This document shows, one piece after another, positions 1-7,605 of a stretch of DNA of 21,647 nucleotides (its first letter is position 1; every line of letters begins with the position of its first letter). A model generated the notes under the pieces. That model did not search any database. It worked only from the letters and a program-made list of their open reading frames with translations, and had not been told where the DNA came from. The translations under genes were made by a program, and so were the position numbers. The DNA is from Lachnospiraceae bacterium (GTDB lineage Bacteria > Bacillota_A > Clostridia > Lachnospirales > Lachnospiraceae), in the NCBI GenBank assembly GCA_900764695.1, contig CAAFOY010000094.1, positions 1 through 21,647 of the forward strand, given 5' to 3'.

Positions 1-615
1 CCAATCAATTAATTCTGCATTTACATTAATTGTACATTCCATTGAATTATAATAATAACTTATACTTTCTGTTCCATTTTCATATGTATATATATTATGG
101 TTTGCAAAAACATACTTTAACGATTCTTCTGATATTTTAATTTTTTGCATATCATTAGTTTTTTTCCCATAACGTGCTAAAACGCTATTACATCTTGCCA
201 ACATATACAAAGGCATTGAAGGAGATACTTTCTTTTCTAAATCTGGATAAAAACTACTATTTTCCTTGAATTTCCAATATCCCTGTTTTTGATAATAATT
301 ATATAAACATAATTCAATCAAATTTTCTATAGTATAATTAAGCGGAAGTTTTTCATCAGCACAGAGTAAAGCTTCAATCAAAAAAGTAAAGGTCGTTGGA
401 TATAAACGTTTTTCACTTCCTAACATTAACCTAACTCCCAAAGGCGTAATCATTTCTAGCATTTGTAGAGAAATATTAAAAACTTTTCTAATATAAAAAT
501 TTCTAATAAGGTTTATTTTATCATCTATATCTCGAGGATCAAATCGATACAATCCCTTAGAATTTATATTTTGACATATTGCAATGATGGTTTCATCAAT
601 TATCTTTTGGCACAT
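1..615 (-). CDS. Unrecognised protein of the polysaccharide locus, N-terminal 205 residues (runs off window)
   Basis: An open frame on the minus strand starts at ATG 615-613 and stays open to the window edge, so the C-terminus is missing. The start is supported by an AAGGAG nine bases upstream, and it overlaps the last 20 bases of the Wzy-like polymerase gene, which points to translational coupling in one operon. The protein begins MCQKIIDETIIAI, has no signal peptide or membrane segment in the visible part, and is rich in Tyr, Leu and Asn with amphipathic helical stretches (for example PSMPLYMLARCNSVLARYG and NVNAELIDW). That pattern is loosely reminiscent of alpha/alpha-toroid proteins found in glycan loci, but I see no catalytic motif and do not assign a function. 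Its place directly after the polymerase suggests a role in making or modifying the same glycan. Confidence 0.7.
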   Translation of the reverse strand, partial: MCQKIIDETIIAICQNINSKGLYRFDPRDIDDKINLIRNFYIRKVFNISLQMLEMITPLGVRLMLGSEKRLYPTTFTFLIEALLCADEKLPLNYTIENLIELCLYNYYQKQGYWKFKENSSFYPDLEKKVSPSMPLYMLARCNSVLARYGKKTNDMQKIKISEESLKYVFANHNIYTYENGTESISYYYNSMECTINVNAELIDW

Positions 616-1894
616 CAAACATTTCTCCTTTTTCCTCTAAGCCTGGACTAACATATATAATTAAAGCTCCTAATAATAATCCATTAGTAATCAAACTGGT
701 TGTAATATTCCCAGATCCCCACATATAAGCACACAAAAAAGCAAATAATAATACAACCGATTTATTCTTCCCTCTCAAACAAATCTCCAAGCAAAATATC
801 ACTACCACTATGAATAAGGGCAAATATATACACCCTACCCCCCCCATGTTTGAATATGCCTCACTAAATAAACCATTATTTGCATTTCCGTCCGTTCCAT
901 AATAAATTTTACTAATTATATTAGCAATTGGAGTATCATAAGTTGAACTTATTCCTAGAATTCTCGCAGGTCCCTGCGCATAAAAGTCAAAATGATGCGA
1001 CGAAAAGAAATCATAGTAAAATAAGTTTAATATCTGAGGTTCAAAATATACTCGCCGGCTTATATTATCTGTTAAAGTATATTTTCCTGTTAATATATAT
1101 ACAATATTCTCACATACAAGCTCCAATATAAAAATATATGTTAAAAAGGTATTTCCAAATTTGGCATATAACTTTTCCCATTCTAATCCTATTGCAACAG
1201 ATATTATTGTCAATAATAATATAGTTTTATGTCCACCTATTGAGAAATTTAATACTTGGATTCCTATTCCTAAAATTAAAAGAAACCAATTACGTCTAAG
1301 CGCTGCAATTCCTATTCCTATAGAAATTACAACTGGTGCCATTGAGTATAAATATCGAATCAGACTCGGTAACACTATTTCACGTTCCTCTGCCCTCAGA
1401 GCATATTCATTTGTAAAAGTAATTGTCATTCTTAGATTGGTATATTTCCAAGAAATATATACAACAAGTGCACAAAGGAAAACCACAAATCCAATTCCAA
1501 TTATTCTTCCTGCTATATATGGTATGTCATTGCAATTTATTACTCTTTTTAGCGAAGTCAACATAATCAATTCAATCCAGAAAAGATTCCATAATAAATA
1601 CATCTTATTATCAACATGAACAAATTGATAAAATGAAAGTCCTGGAATATAGTACATTAAAAGGAGAAAAACCATTACATATTCTCTCAAATTGTTTTGT
1701 CTGAGATATCTAGAAAAAAAGGGTAAAATTACTAGCACCCCAACCCATGCAATAACTGTTTTTGCGCCTCCCCCCTCTATCTGATATCCATAATATCTAT
1801 ATCTATCCGCTATGATAAAAACAAATACCAAATCCAACATTAATTTATATATAATACAAATGCACCCACTACCACGGTATCTTTTTTTAGTCAT
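596..1894 (-). CDS. Wzy-like oligosaccharide repeat-unit polymerase
   Basis: A 432-residue polytopic membrane protein with about ten to twelve hydrophobic segments from residue 14 onward, separated by short charged loops. A large extracytoplasmic-type loop at roughly residues 255-355 carries GTDGNANNGLFSEAY followed by SNMGGVG, the weak signature seen in many Wzy/EpsG-type polymerases that join lipid-linked repeat units outside the membrane. The size is normal for Wzy. The start ATG has GAGAG seven bases upstream. It is the first gene after a 700-bp gap holding a decayed transposase, and it overlaps the next gene. The GG of SNMGGVG is encoded inside a run of eight G (838-845), a possible slippage site that would truncate the protein at about residue 352. 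Wzy families have little sequence conservation, so the call rests on topology, the loop motif and context; a different membrane glycan enzyme is possible. Confidence 0.75.
   Translation of the reverse strand: MTKKRYRGSGCICIIYKLMLDLVFVFIIADRYRYYGYQIEGGGAKTVIAWVGVLVILPFFSRYLRQNNLREYVMVFLLLMYYIPGLSFYQFVHVDNKMYLLWNLFWIELIMLTSLKRVINCNDIPYIAGRIIGIGFVVFLCALVVYISWKYTNLRMTITFTNEYALRAEEREIVLPSLIRYLYSMAPVVISIGIGIAALRRNWFLLILGIGIQVLNFSIGGHKTILLLTIISVAIGLEWEKLYAKFGNTFLTYIFILELVCENIVYILTGKYTLTDNISRRVYFEPQILNLFYYDFFSSHHFDFYAQGPARILGISSTYDTPIANIISKIYYGTDGNANNGLFSEAYSNMGGVGCIYLPLFIVVVIFCLEICLRGKNKSVVLLFAFLCAYMWGSGNITTSLITNGLLLGALIIYVSPGLEEKGEMFDVPKDN
838..845 (-). repeat. G8 homopolymer inside the Wzy-like gene
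   Basis: Eight consecutive C on the plus strand read as ATG GGG GGG GTA in the gene, encoding the Met-Gly-Gly-Val of SNMGGVG. The gene otherwise mostly uses GGA and GGT for Gly and sits in very AT-rich sequence, so the run stands out. Gain or loss of one G would frameshift the polymerase. Confidence 0.8.
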
Positions 1895-2181
1895 AAACTA
1901 CTCTCTATTCTTTTTAGTACAAGTTTAACAAAGGCCCCTGATTTTGCTGCATTTGCCAAACCATTAATAAGTTACATATATTTGCATTTCCGCTTCACAG
2001 TACCATTGATGGCATACGGCTTTCCCGTTTACAATACTTCATTTTTATGCGGTCATAAGCTCACTCTCATGATAAATATCTGACAGCACTCACTGCTTGT
2101 CTTCGTTTTAACAGAATCTTTGCACAAGTCACTTAATAATAAAGAGTCCAAAACTCATTGTTTCTTGCATGCAATGTACCA

Positions 2182-2388
2182 TTACCTGATACAATATCTT
2201 CCTAAGTTTTCTTCTGCTTCATTTTTTGATTCGCAATCTTTTTTATGCTTCCTGTAACTGTTTTCCACTAATAATTTTATCCCCGCATACTTTGGAATAT
2301 GTCTTGTTGAATTGAAACATGTTATATAACCAACTTCAACAATGATTCCTGCCATTGTAACACCTCTTCCTCGAATTTTCTTAACCTC
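2182..2388 (-). pseudogene. Decayed IS110-family transposase (C-terminal Transposase_20 remnant)
   Basis: The 708-bp gap between the GT4 gene and the Wzy-like gene (1895-2602) has no intact gene. On the minus strand, one readable stretch from about 2388 gives VKKIRGRGVTMAGIIVEVG and then CFNSTRHIPKYAG, ending at TAA 2184-2182. This matches the helix-hairpin-helix-like C-terminal domain of IS110-family transposases (pattern I-x-G-x-G ... A-G-I-I-x-E-[IV]-G-x-I-x-x-F ... Y-A-G). An in-frame TAG lies just upstream, and a further scrap reading TGKPYA at 2011-2028, typical of the extreme C-terminus of this family, sits beyond the stop in another segment. The element is therefore broken by stops and indels and cannot be active. 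The rest of the gap shows nothing I can identify. Confidence is moderate because decay is advanced. Confidence 0.6.
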
Positions 2389-2602
2389 CTAATCTTTCGA
2401 ATTCTGTCCGTTCCAAGTGCAATTACACTTATCAATAATGGAGTTTTTCAAGCATTGCCAAACCACTTGTCACATCAAATCATGTGTGTAATCCCAAATA
2501 CTCTTGGAAGTGTATTGCAAGCCCTCTGAATTCCTTTTTATCCAATTGGCGCTATTTATGAATTAAAAGCATGCTCCCACACAAGTACATTTTAAAATCA
2601 AT

Positions 2603-3688
2603 TTATAATTTATTATACAATTTTAACAATTTCATTTCCTCATTTTTCCAATTATATTTTGTTTCGATTGCAATTTTTCCGTTTTCTATGCATTTTCTTG
2701 AATATTTTTTATCGGATATAATTTTCTGTATTGCTTCTTTATATTGTTGGCTATCATAAGGATTTATTAATATTCCACATTCAAATTCTTCAAAAATTTT
2801 CTTCCGCAAGGGAAAATTGGTTGTAATTACTGGTAATCCAGATTGCATATATTCAAATAGTTTAATGGGCAATCCTTCTATATTATTGCCAGTTGGCAAA
2901 TCAGCAACAACACCGATTGTACTTTCTCTATAAAGGATTTCAACCTCTTGATGTGTTATTATTCCAAGATACTGGATTCTGTCCGTCTTTTTGTTTTCTA
3001 TATATCCTTTTACCTCATTCTGAATAGGTCCCGCCAATTTTAAACATATCTCTGGCATATCATATACCACATCAATAAGTTGGATTATCCCATTTTCAAC
3101 AAATAAACTCCCCGCAAAACACAATAAATTATTCTTTTTTTCTATATCTTTTTGAATACTATTTTCCTTAATTACGGGATAATTGTAAACAATTGTAGAT
3201 TCAATATTATGTTTTTTAAAAACTTCACTTATTTTTTCTGTAGCAACAACGATTGCATTCATTTTTTTGCACACGCTTTTTTCATATCGTTCATATATGC
3301 TAGAAATAACTTTTCTCAATCCAAACGGAATCCATCCTTTATCCAATATTTGTCTTGGAACATCTTCATGTGAATCGAATATAACCTTATACCCATGTTT
3401 TTTTATACTTTTAGCATAAAAAAGCAATTCCGGATCATGTAAATGATATACTTCACATTCTAGTCTAAGTGCTTCATTTACCACTTTTCTAGAATAAAGC
3501 AACCCTCTCCTCACTCTCCCTCTATATGGATTTTTTATTCCGATTATAGTAACTCCATTTTTGATTTCATTTTTCCCATTGCCAATTAAGTAGACTTCAT
3601 TGCCCTTCTTTGCTAAAGAACAACATTCCTTTTCAAATATTCTAGTATCATTTAATGGGTGAACACTTGTAATATGACAAATTTTCAC
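2603..3688 (-). CDS. GT4-family glycosyltransferase
   Basis: A GT-B-fold retaining glycosyltransferase that would add one sugar to the lipid-linked repeat unit at the cytoplasmic face of the membrane. The N-terminal half begins KICHITSVHPLNDTRIFEKE with the usual acceptor-domain pattern, and HLHDPELL follows. The C-terminal donor domain carries AGPIQNEVKGY and the GT4 E-x7-E motif in EGLPIKLFEYMQSGLPVI near residue 280. Length (about 361) fits the family. I chose GTG 3688-3686 as start because AGGAG lies eight bases ahead; an in-frame ATG at 3712 would add eight residues and lacks an RBS. It lies 48 bases downstream of the deacetylase gene and is the last gene before the decayed transposase. 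Donor and acceptor cannot be read from sequence. Confidence 0.85.
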   Translation of the reverse strand: MKICHITSVHPLNDTRIFEKECCSLAKKGNEVYLIGNGKNEIKNGVTIIGIKNPYRGRVRRGLLYSRKVVNEALRLECEVYHLHDPELLFYAKSIKKHGYKVIFDSHEDVPRQILDKGWIPFGLRKVISSIYERYEKSVCKKMNAIVVATEKISEVFKKHNIESTIVYNYPVIKENSIQKDIEKKNNLLCFAGSLFVENGIIQLIDVVYDMPEICLKLAGPIQNEVKGYIENKKTDRIQYLGIITHQEVEILYRESTIGVVADLPTGNNIEGLPIKLFEYMQSGLPVITTNFPLRKKIFEEFECGILINPYDSQQYKEAIQKIISDKKYSRKCIENGKIAIETKYNWKNEEMKLLKLYNKL

Positions 3689-3736
3689 TTTAAAATCTCC
3701 TATCATTATCATTTAATGTAAATAATCAACTTATTC

Positions 3737-4366
3737 TCATACAATCAAACGTGGTATTTCAAATACCTCAGCATATTCTGCTCCAATTTGGACTCCATGT
3801 GTAAGTAAAAGACTTCTAATAAATTTTTCACTTGTGTAATCTCTTCCATACTGAGACTTATAACATGATATTGCCGCAACTTTCGCATCTACATCTTTAT
3901 TATCAACTCGATAAAAAAACTGATTATCAAATGTATAATTGTTCCAAGGCACCTCATATTGAAAGATTGTTTTTTTCTTAAATGCTCTTAAGCATTCTGA
4001 CGCAATTGTTACATGATCCTGGTGAATATCATGAATCGACGGGGAAAACACAGCATCCGGTTCAATTTTTCTATCCAATCTAATCATTTCATCTAAAATA
4101 GATTGTCTATGTTCTTCAAAATGACGAACTGCATAATCCATTACCATAACATTTTCTAATTTAATACCTAATGTTTTTGTTGCTTCATGCATTTCTAAAA
4201 TCAAAGAATTTTCTTTCCATCCAGCAGGAAGTGAATCTTTACAAGATGAAAATGCCACATAATAAACTTCAGTACCTTGAGATAATAATTTATGTATAGT
4301 TGCTCCACACCCTAATTCTCCATCGTCTGTATGCGGTGCTAAAATCAACACCTTACTAAATCGCAT
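3737..4366 (-). CDS. PIG-L (LmbE-like) family zinc-dependent N-deacetylase
   Basis: PIG-L family enzymes remove acetyl groups from N-acetylated sugars or related conjugates using one zinc. Counting from the chosen Met, the first metal motif PHTDDGELGCG lies at residues 11-21 (His12, Asp14, Asp15) and the second, HDIHQDH, at 112-118. Length of about 209 residues is typical. No signal peptide or membrane segment is seen, so it should act in the cytoplasm on a sugar nucleotide or lipid-linked intermediate. The start ATG 4366-4364 was chosen because homologues begin a few residues before the PHxDD motif; the frame is open upstream to 4429, and ATG 4390 is a second option. The gene overlaps the end of the WbqC-like gene by 11 bases, so the two are probably translated together and may act on the same amino-sugar. 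Confidence 0.85.
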   Translation of the reverse strand: MRFSKVLILAPHTDDGELGCGATIHKLLSQGTEVYYVAFSSCKDSLPAGWKENSLILEMHEATKTLGIKLENVMVMDYAVRHFEEHRQSILDEMIRLDRKIEPDAVFSPSIHDIHQDHVTIASECLRAFKKKTIFQYEVPWNNYTFDNQFFYRVDNKDVDAKVAAISCYKSQYGRDYTSEKFIRSLLLTHGVQIGAEYAEVFEIPRLIV

Positions 4367-5087
4367 CTCCACTTTTTCTTCCCTCCACATTATTCCAAAA
4401 TATATTTTTTGCGTTTTCAATTCCAACATTAAAGAAAAGATCTAAAATGGATATTCCCGATATAAATTCTGCCGAATTCTTTTGTTCATATATTGGGTGT
4501 ATGAATTCCTGAAATTCCAATTTGATTTTTTGTTTTTGAAATGCCTCTCTATTCAAATACTTGACAGACCCCCCCCTACCTGAAATATACGTATCTGCAC
4601 CTACTTGTTTACACAATTCTAAAACTAAATCAGACTTTTGTACTTTATTATCTACATCCAAATTTGACTGCATAATTATTTTCGTATGAATTTCTAAAAA
4701 TCTACTAATTAATTCTATGCTAGCACATGTCCACTCACAAATAGTTCTATACCGATTTGTGAAGAACTCCTCAAGCCAATCTAATGTTTCATCTCGATAA
4801 GATGCAGTAAAATAGTAATCTTTTAACGTACGATATTGCCTATTAGTCCATTCTTCAATATCTTTTGTTAAAATGTCTTTGTATTTCCGTTTTAAAAAAT
4901 CATCTTTCTCCCCCGGAATCGTAATATATTTTTCTTTTCCCTCCTTTGATAGTACCTTATTTCTCAACATTTGAGATGACTTTTCTAATTGCACATTATC
5001 AAGAAGTATAAAAGCATCTGCCTTTGCCATTTTATCAAAATACCCTATCCAGGGAAAATAATGGGGTTGATGTATTGCTACTTTCAT
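4356..5087 (-). CDS. WbqC-like family protein
   Basis: A 243-residue protein starting MKVAIHQPHYFPWIGYFDK, the signature N-terminus of the WbqC-like family, followed by ADAFILLDNVQ, RNKV, a YITIP segment and the late motif YISGRGGSVKYL near residues 166-177. Members occur in O-antigen and capsule loci and have been linked to decorating amino-sugars with amino acid or acyl groups, but their exact chemistry is not settled in my knowledge. It has no membrane segments. The gene overlaps the PIG-L deacetylase, suggesting that a freed amine is the site of its action (inference). The conserved Gly-Gly of GRGG is encoded within eight consecutive G (4569-4576), a possible frameshift tract at about residue 172. 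The RBS is weak (AAGAGA-like). Upstream lies a 243-bp gap with an inverted repeat. Confidence 0.85.
   Translation of the reverse strand: MKVAIHQPHYFPWIGYFDKMAKADAFILLDNVQLEKSSQMLRNKVLSKEGKEKYITIPGEKDDFLKRKYKDILTKDIEEWTNRQYRTLKDYYFTASYRDETLDWLEEFFTNRYRTICEWTCASIELISRFLEIHTKIIMQSNLDVDNKVQKSDLVLELCKQVGADTYISGRGGSVKYLNREAFQKQKIKLEFQEFIHPIYEQKNSAEFISGISILDLFFNVGIENAKNIFWNNVEGRKSGDAI
4569..4576 (-). repeat. G8 homopolymer inside the WbqC-like gene
   Basis: Eight consecutive C on the plus strand read as AGG GGG GGG TCT, encoding Arg-Gly-Gly-Ser of the conserved GRGG segment. It is the second G8 run in this AT-rich block. A one-base change would frameshift the last third of the protein and uncouple it from the overlapping deacetylase gene. 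Confidence 0.8.
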
Positions 5088-5101
5088 TTGTCTCTTATAT
5101 T

Positions 5102-5131
5102 ATATGATAACCTAAAACTTAGTTATCATAT
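5102..5131. promoter_or_regulatory. 10-bp perfect inverted repeat upstream of the WbqC-like gene
   Basis: Arms ATATGATAAC (5102-5111) and GTTATCATAT (5122-5131) are perfect complements separated by ten bases. The repeat ends 15 bases before the WbqC-like start codon, within the 5' leader of that gene. There is no U-tract after it, so it is not a standard terminator; it could be an operator, an attenuator hairpin, or a structure hiding the RBS. The rest of the gap 5132-5330 is very AT-rich and shows no convincing promoter. Confidence 0.45.
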
Positions 5132-5330
5132 GTTCCTTTCTCTTTATTATTCTCTTGCTGTTCATATTTCATTAATATCTTAAAACTCAAAAAATCGAAC
5201 TAACATCCATCAAAAATCTTCACAAGCCTTCAGTATGTTTAATTAACATAGAAATTATATATATCGGGTTGTTTACTTATTTTCTATACAAAAAAACATG
5301 TATAATTTTTGCTATATTATCCACTTTGCC

Positions 5331-6566
5331 CTAATTTGTATTATCACTTTGTATGATTTTTAAAAGTAATACAGTTAAATTTTTAAAGTCATACTTTTTT
5401 GCAGCCTTTTTTGCATTATTACAATAATCCATATATTTATTAGTTTCTAACCTCGCCACCTCCTCAATCTTCTCTGCGATTTTCTCAGCATCTCCACTTG
5501 AAACCTCTATCCCTGCATCTTCAGAAACCATAGGATTGTATTTACATTCAAAATCAGTCAACATAGGCTTACCAGCAGCAAAATAATCAAATATTTTGTT
5601 AAAACTGATTCCAAATCTATATAGCGGTGAAGATGAATTATGAACAATATTCAAATCCGCCATACTGACAATAAATGGGATATTCCTTTTGTCTGTTTTT
5701 CCTTTAAATATAACATTTTCAATTTTTTCATTCTTTATTCGTTTCAACAAGTCTTCTTTTTGATCACCATCTCCCCAAATCAAAATACGAATATTAGGAT
5801 TTTTAATTTTAAGCGCAACATCTAAAAGCTTATTGACATTATTTACTTTTCGAATAGATCCTGTATAAATAACCTTAAACAACGACTCATTACTTAAATC
5901 CGCATCGATGATTCGATAATGATCTCTATTAAAATTAAATTCATCTAAATTCACACCATTATTAATAAAGTAAACCTTATTTCGGGGAATAACTTTTTCC
6001 CATCCTCGTTCTTGTATGTAATCAAAAGCCCCTTCCATTGAAAAAATTATTTTATCTGCATTTTTATAAATCCATTTTTCAATTTGTCGCATATATAACA
6101 CTATTGGATTCCATTTAGAAGCAACTTGATATGCTACAATCGTTTCTGGCCACAGATCAGTAATTTGTGCAATATTCTTACAACCATATTTTTTCCCTAA
6201 CTGTAATCCCTTTTTACACGCAAACAGCGTCATAGATGTAGAAATTATTGCATCTGGCTTCTTAAAATTACTGCATATTTTTTCTAATTTAAAGGCAAAT
6301 TCATACATATTAGCAATTCTTCTTATTCCATTCCCTGAATACTGATGGCAATGAATTAGTATGTATTTGACTTTACCATCCATAACTTCTATATACTTTT
6401 TTCCATCTTCAATTAAATTAATATCTGAATTATGAACTGTACTAGCAGCAAAAATAATCACATTATGTCCTTGTAGAATTAAATTCTTAGCAAAATTTGT
6501 CTGCCTTGCTAATGGATAATATTTTACTGGAACCGAATAATGATCAATCAGCCAAATATTCATCAT
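5331..6566 (-). CDS. WbuB-like GT4 glycosyltransferase
   Basis: A GT-B-fold glycosyltransferase of about 411 residues. The N-terminus NIWLIDHYSVPVKYYPLARQ with TNFAKNLILQGHNV, and the middle QITDLWPETI, match the WbuB-like subgroup, whose characterised member transfers an N-acetylated deoxyaminosugar in O-antigen synthesis. The donor domain has KVIYTGSIRKVNNV, ILIWGDGDQK and GISFNKIFDYFAAGKPML. In that last segment the first Glu of the usual E-x7-E pair is replaced, as is common in this subgroup. That donor class would fit the upstream 4,6-dehydratase, which makes precursors of such sugars (inference). Two adjacent ATG codons (6566 and 6563) can start it. No strong RBS is directly ahead; a seven-codon reading frame with a good RBS ends four bases upstream. 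Confidence 0.85.
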   Translation of the reverse strand: MMNIWLIDHYSVPVKYYPLARQTNFAKNLILQGHNVIIFAASTVHNSDINLIEDGKKYIEVMDGKVKYILIHCHQYSGNGIRRIANMYEFAFKLEKICSNFKKPDAIISTSMTLFACKKGLQLGKKYGCKNIAQITDLWPETIVAYQVASKWNPIVLYMRQIEKWIYKNADKIIFSMEGAFDYIQERGWEKVIPRNKVYFINNGVNLDEFNFNRDHYRIIDADLSNESLFKVIYTGSIRKVNNVNKLLDVALKIKNPNIRILIWGDGDQKEDLLKRIKNEKIENVIFKGKTDKRNIPFIVSMADLNIVHNSSSPLYRFGISFNKIFDYFAAGKPMLTDFECKYNPMVSEDAGIEVSSGDAEKIAEKIEEVARLETNKYMDYCNNAKKAAKKYDFKNLTVLLLKIIQSDNTN

Positions 6567-6570
6567 TTAT

Positions 6571-6594
6571 TCACATGATAATAAAAAATATCAT
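6571..6594 (-). other. Possible seven-codon leader minigene in a hairpin ahead of the WbuB-like gene
   Basis: ATG at 6594 is preceded by a good GGAAG RBS and opens MIFFIIM followed by TGA (6573-6571), four bases before the ATGATG start of the glycosyltransferase. The same bases form an inverted repeat CATGATA (6574-6580) / TATCATG (6589-6595) with an eight-base loop. Ribosomes loading here could reinitiate on the glycosyltransferase, which has no good RBS of its own. It may also be chance in AT-rich DNA. Confidence 0.3.
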
Positions 6595-6658
6595 GCGCTT
6601 CCTTTCCTTTATATTTTTCATTTTAATAATAAACTTTTTATAATATTAAAAATATCGA

Positions 6659-7588
6659 TTATTTATATATTGGATATACCCATGACGTAAATTCCTCTAT
6701 ATTTCCAATGACAATCTCTAAATACAATTTTTTAATCTTTTGAGTTATCTTGCCTATTTTCCCTTCACCAATGGTGTAATGATCAACACTAAAAATCGGT
6801 GTAATTTCCATTGCTGACCCACAGAGAAATGCTTCATCACATACATATAATTCAGTTCTATCTATTCTTCTCTCTTCGACCGAAAGCCCTAAAAAATCTG
6901 CAATCTGCAAAACCGTATCACGAGTAATACTTTCCAAGACACTATCTGTAAGTTCGGGTGTTATTAATACATTATTTTTTATCATAAAAATACACGACCC
7001 TGGGCCCTCTGCAATTTTTCCTTCATCATTTAGAAAAACACATGTATCATATCCATTTCGCAATGCTTCTCTTTGACCCAACCTACTATTAATATAATTA
7101 GCACCGCATTTTATTCTTGGAGATAAAACATCATCATTAATGCGTCTCCATGATGATATGCAAACATTCAATCCAATCTTATTATACTCTGAACTTGTCC
7201 GTTTTCTAGGAATAGGTGCAATAAACATTTCTACAGGTCCATCAGACCCCCATGAACCAAAACCATCAACAAACAATGTTTGTCTTACAGATATATTCTC
7301 TTGGTACTCATTTTCTCTAATGACACTACAAAAAGCGTCTGTTAGTTCCTTTATAGAATATTTACAATCTATTTCAATTAATTTCGCTGATCGCAGTAAT
7401 CTTTCATAATGATCTTTTAATCTAAAAGCATATAACTGATTTTTTTCAATATTCCAGTAACATGATATACCTTCAAAAACATTTAACCCAAATTGCGAAC
7501 TTGGTGATAATACATTTATATTAGCATCATTTACGTTCATGATATCCCCTTTTAGCCATATTCTTCTGTTATTAATATCATACTTCAT
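6659..7588 (-). CDS. Class IV PLP-dependent aminotransferase (branched-chain aminotransferase-like)
   Basis: A fold-type IV aminotransferase of about 309 residues that would move an amino group between a 2-oxo acid and an amino acid in the cytoplasm. From the chosen start, SQFGLNVFEGI is at 31-41, the PLP lysine is K160 in PRIKCGANYINS, the cofactor-region Glu is in EGPGSCIF near 194-201, the phosphate-binding loop is SVLESITRDT at 216-225, and DEAFLCGSAMEITPI lies near 254-268. These agree with IlvE-type enzymes. ATG 7588-7586 was chosen because GGAGGAAG precedes it; an in-frame GTG at 7615 would overlap the upstream gene. It sits between the initiating transferase and a glycosyltransferase, away from any leucine/valine pathway gene, so it probably serves a glycan substituent rather than housekeeping branched-chain metabolism (inference). 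D-amino acid transaminase or aminodeoxychorismate lyase activity are alternatives. Confidence 0.85.
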   Translation of the reverse strand: MKYDINNRRIWLKGDIMNVNDANINVLSPSSQFGLNVFEGISCYWNIEKNQLYAFRLKDHYERLLRSAKLIEIDCKYSIKELTDAFCSVIRENEYQENISVRQTLFVDGFGSWGSDGPVEMFIAPIPRKRTSSEYNKIGLNVCISSWRRINDDVLSPRIKCGANYINSRLGQREALRNGYDTCVFLNDEGKIAEGPGSCIFMIKNNVLITPELTDSVLESITRDTVLQIADFLGLSVEERRIDRTELYVCDEAFLCGSAMEITPIFSVDHYTIGEGKIGKITQKIKKLYLEIVIGNIEEFTSWVYPIYK

Positions 7589-7605
7589 AGCACTTCCTCC
7601 AATCT

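Noticed and set aside
6659..7588. Housekeeping branched-chain aminotransferase or true lysine pathway with the LysA-like gene
   Set aside because: No ilv, leu or dap genes are nearby and both genes lie within overlapping or closely spaced glycan genes. Housekeeping activity is not excluded but is less likely.
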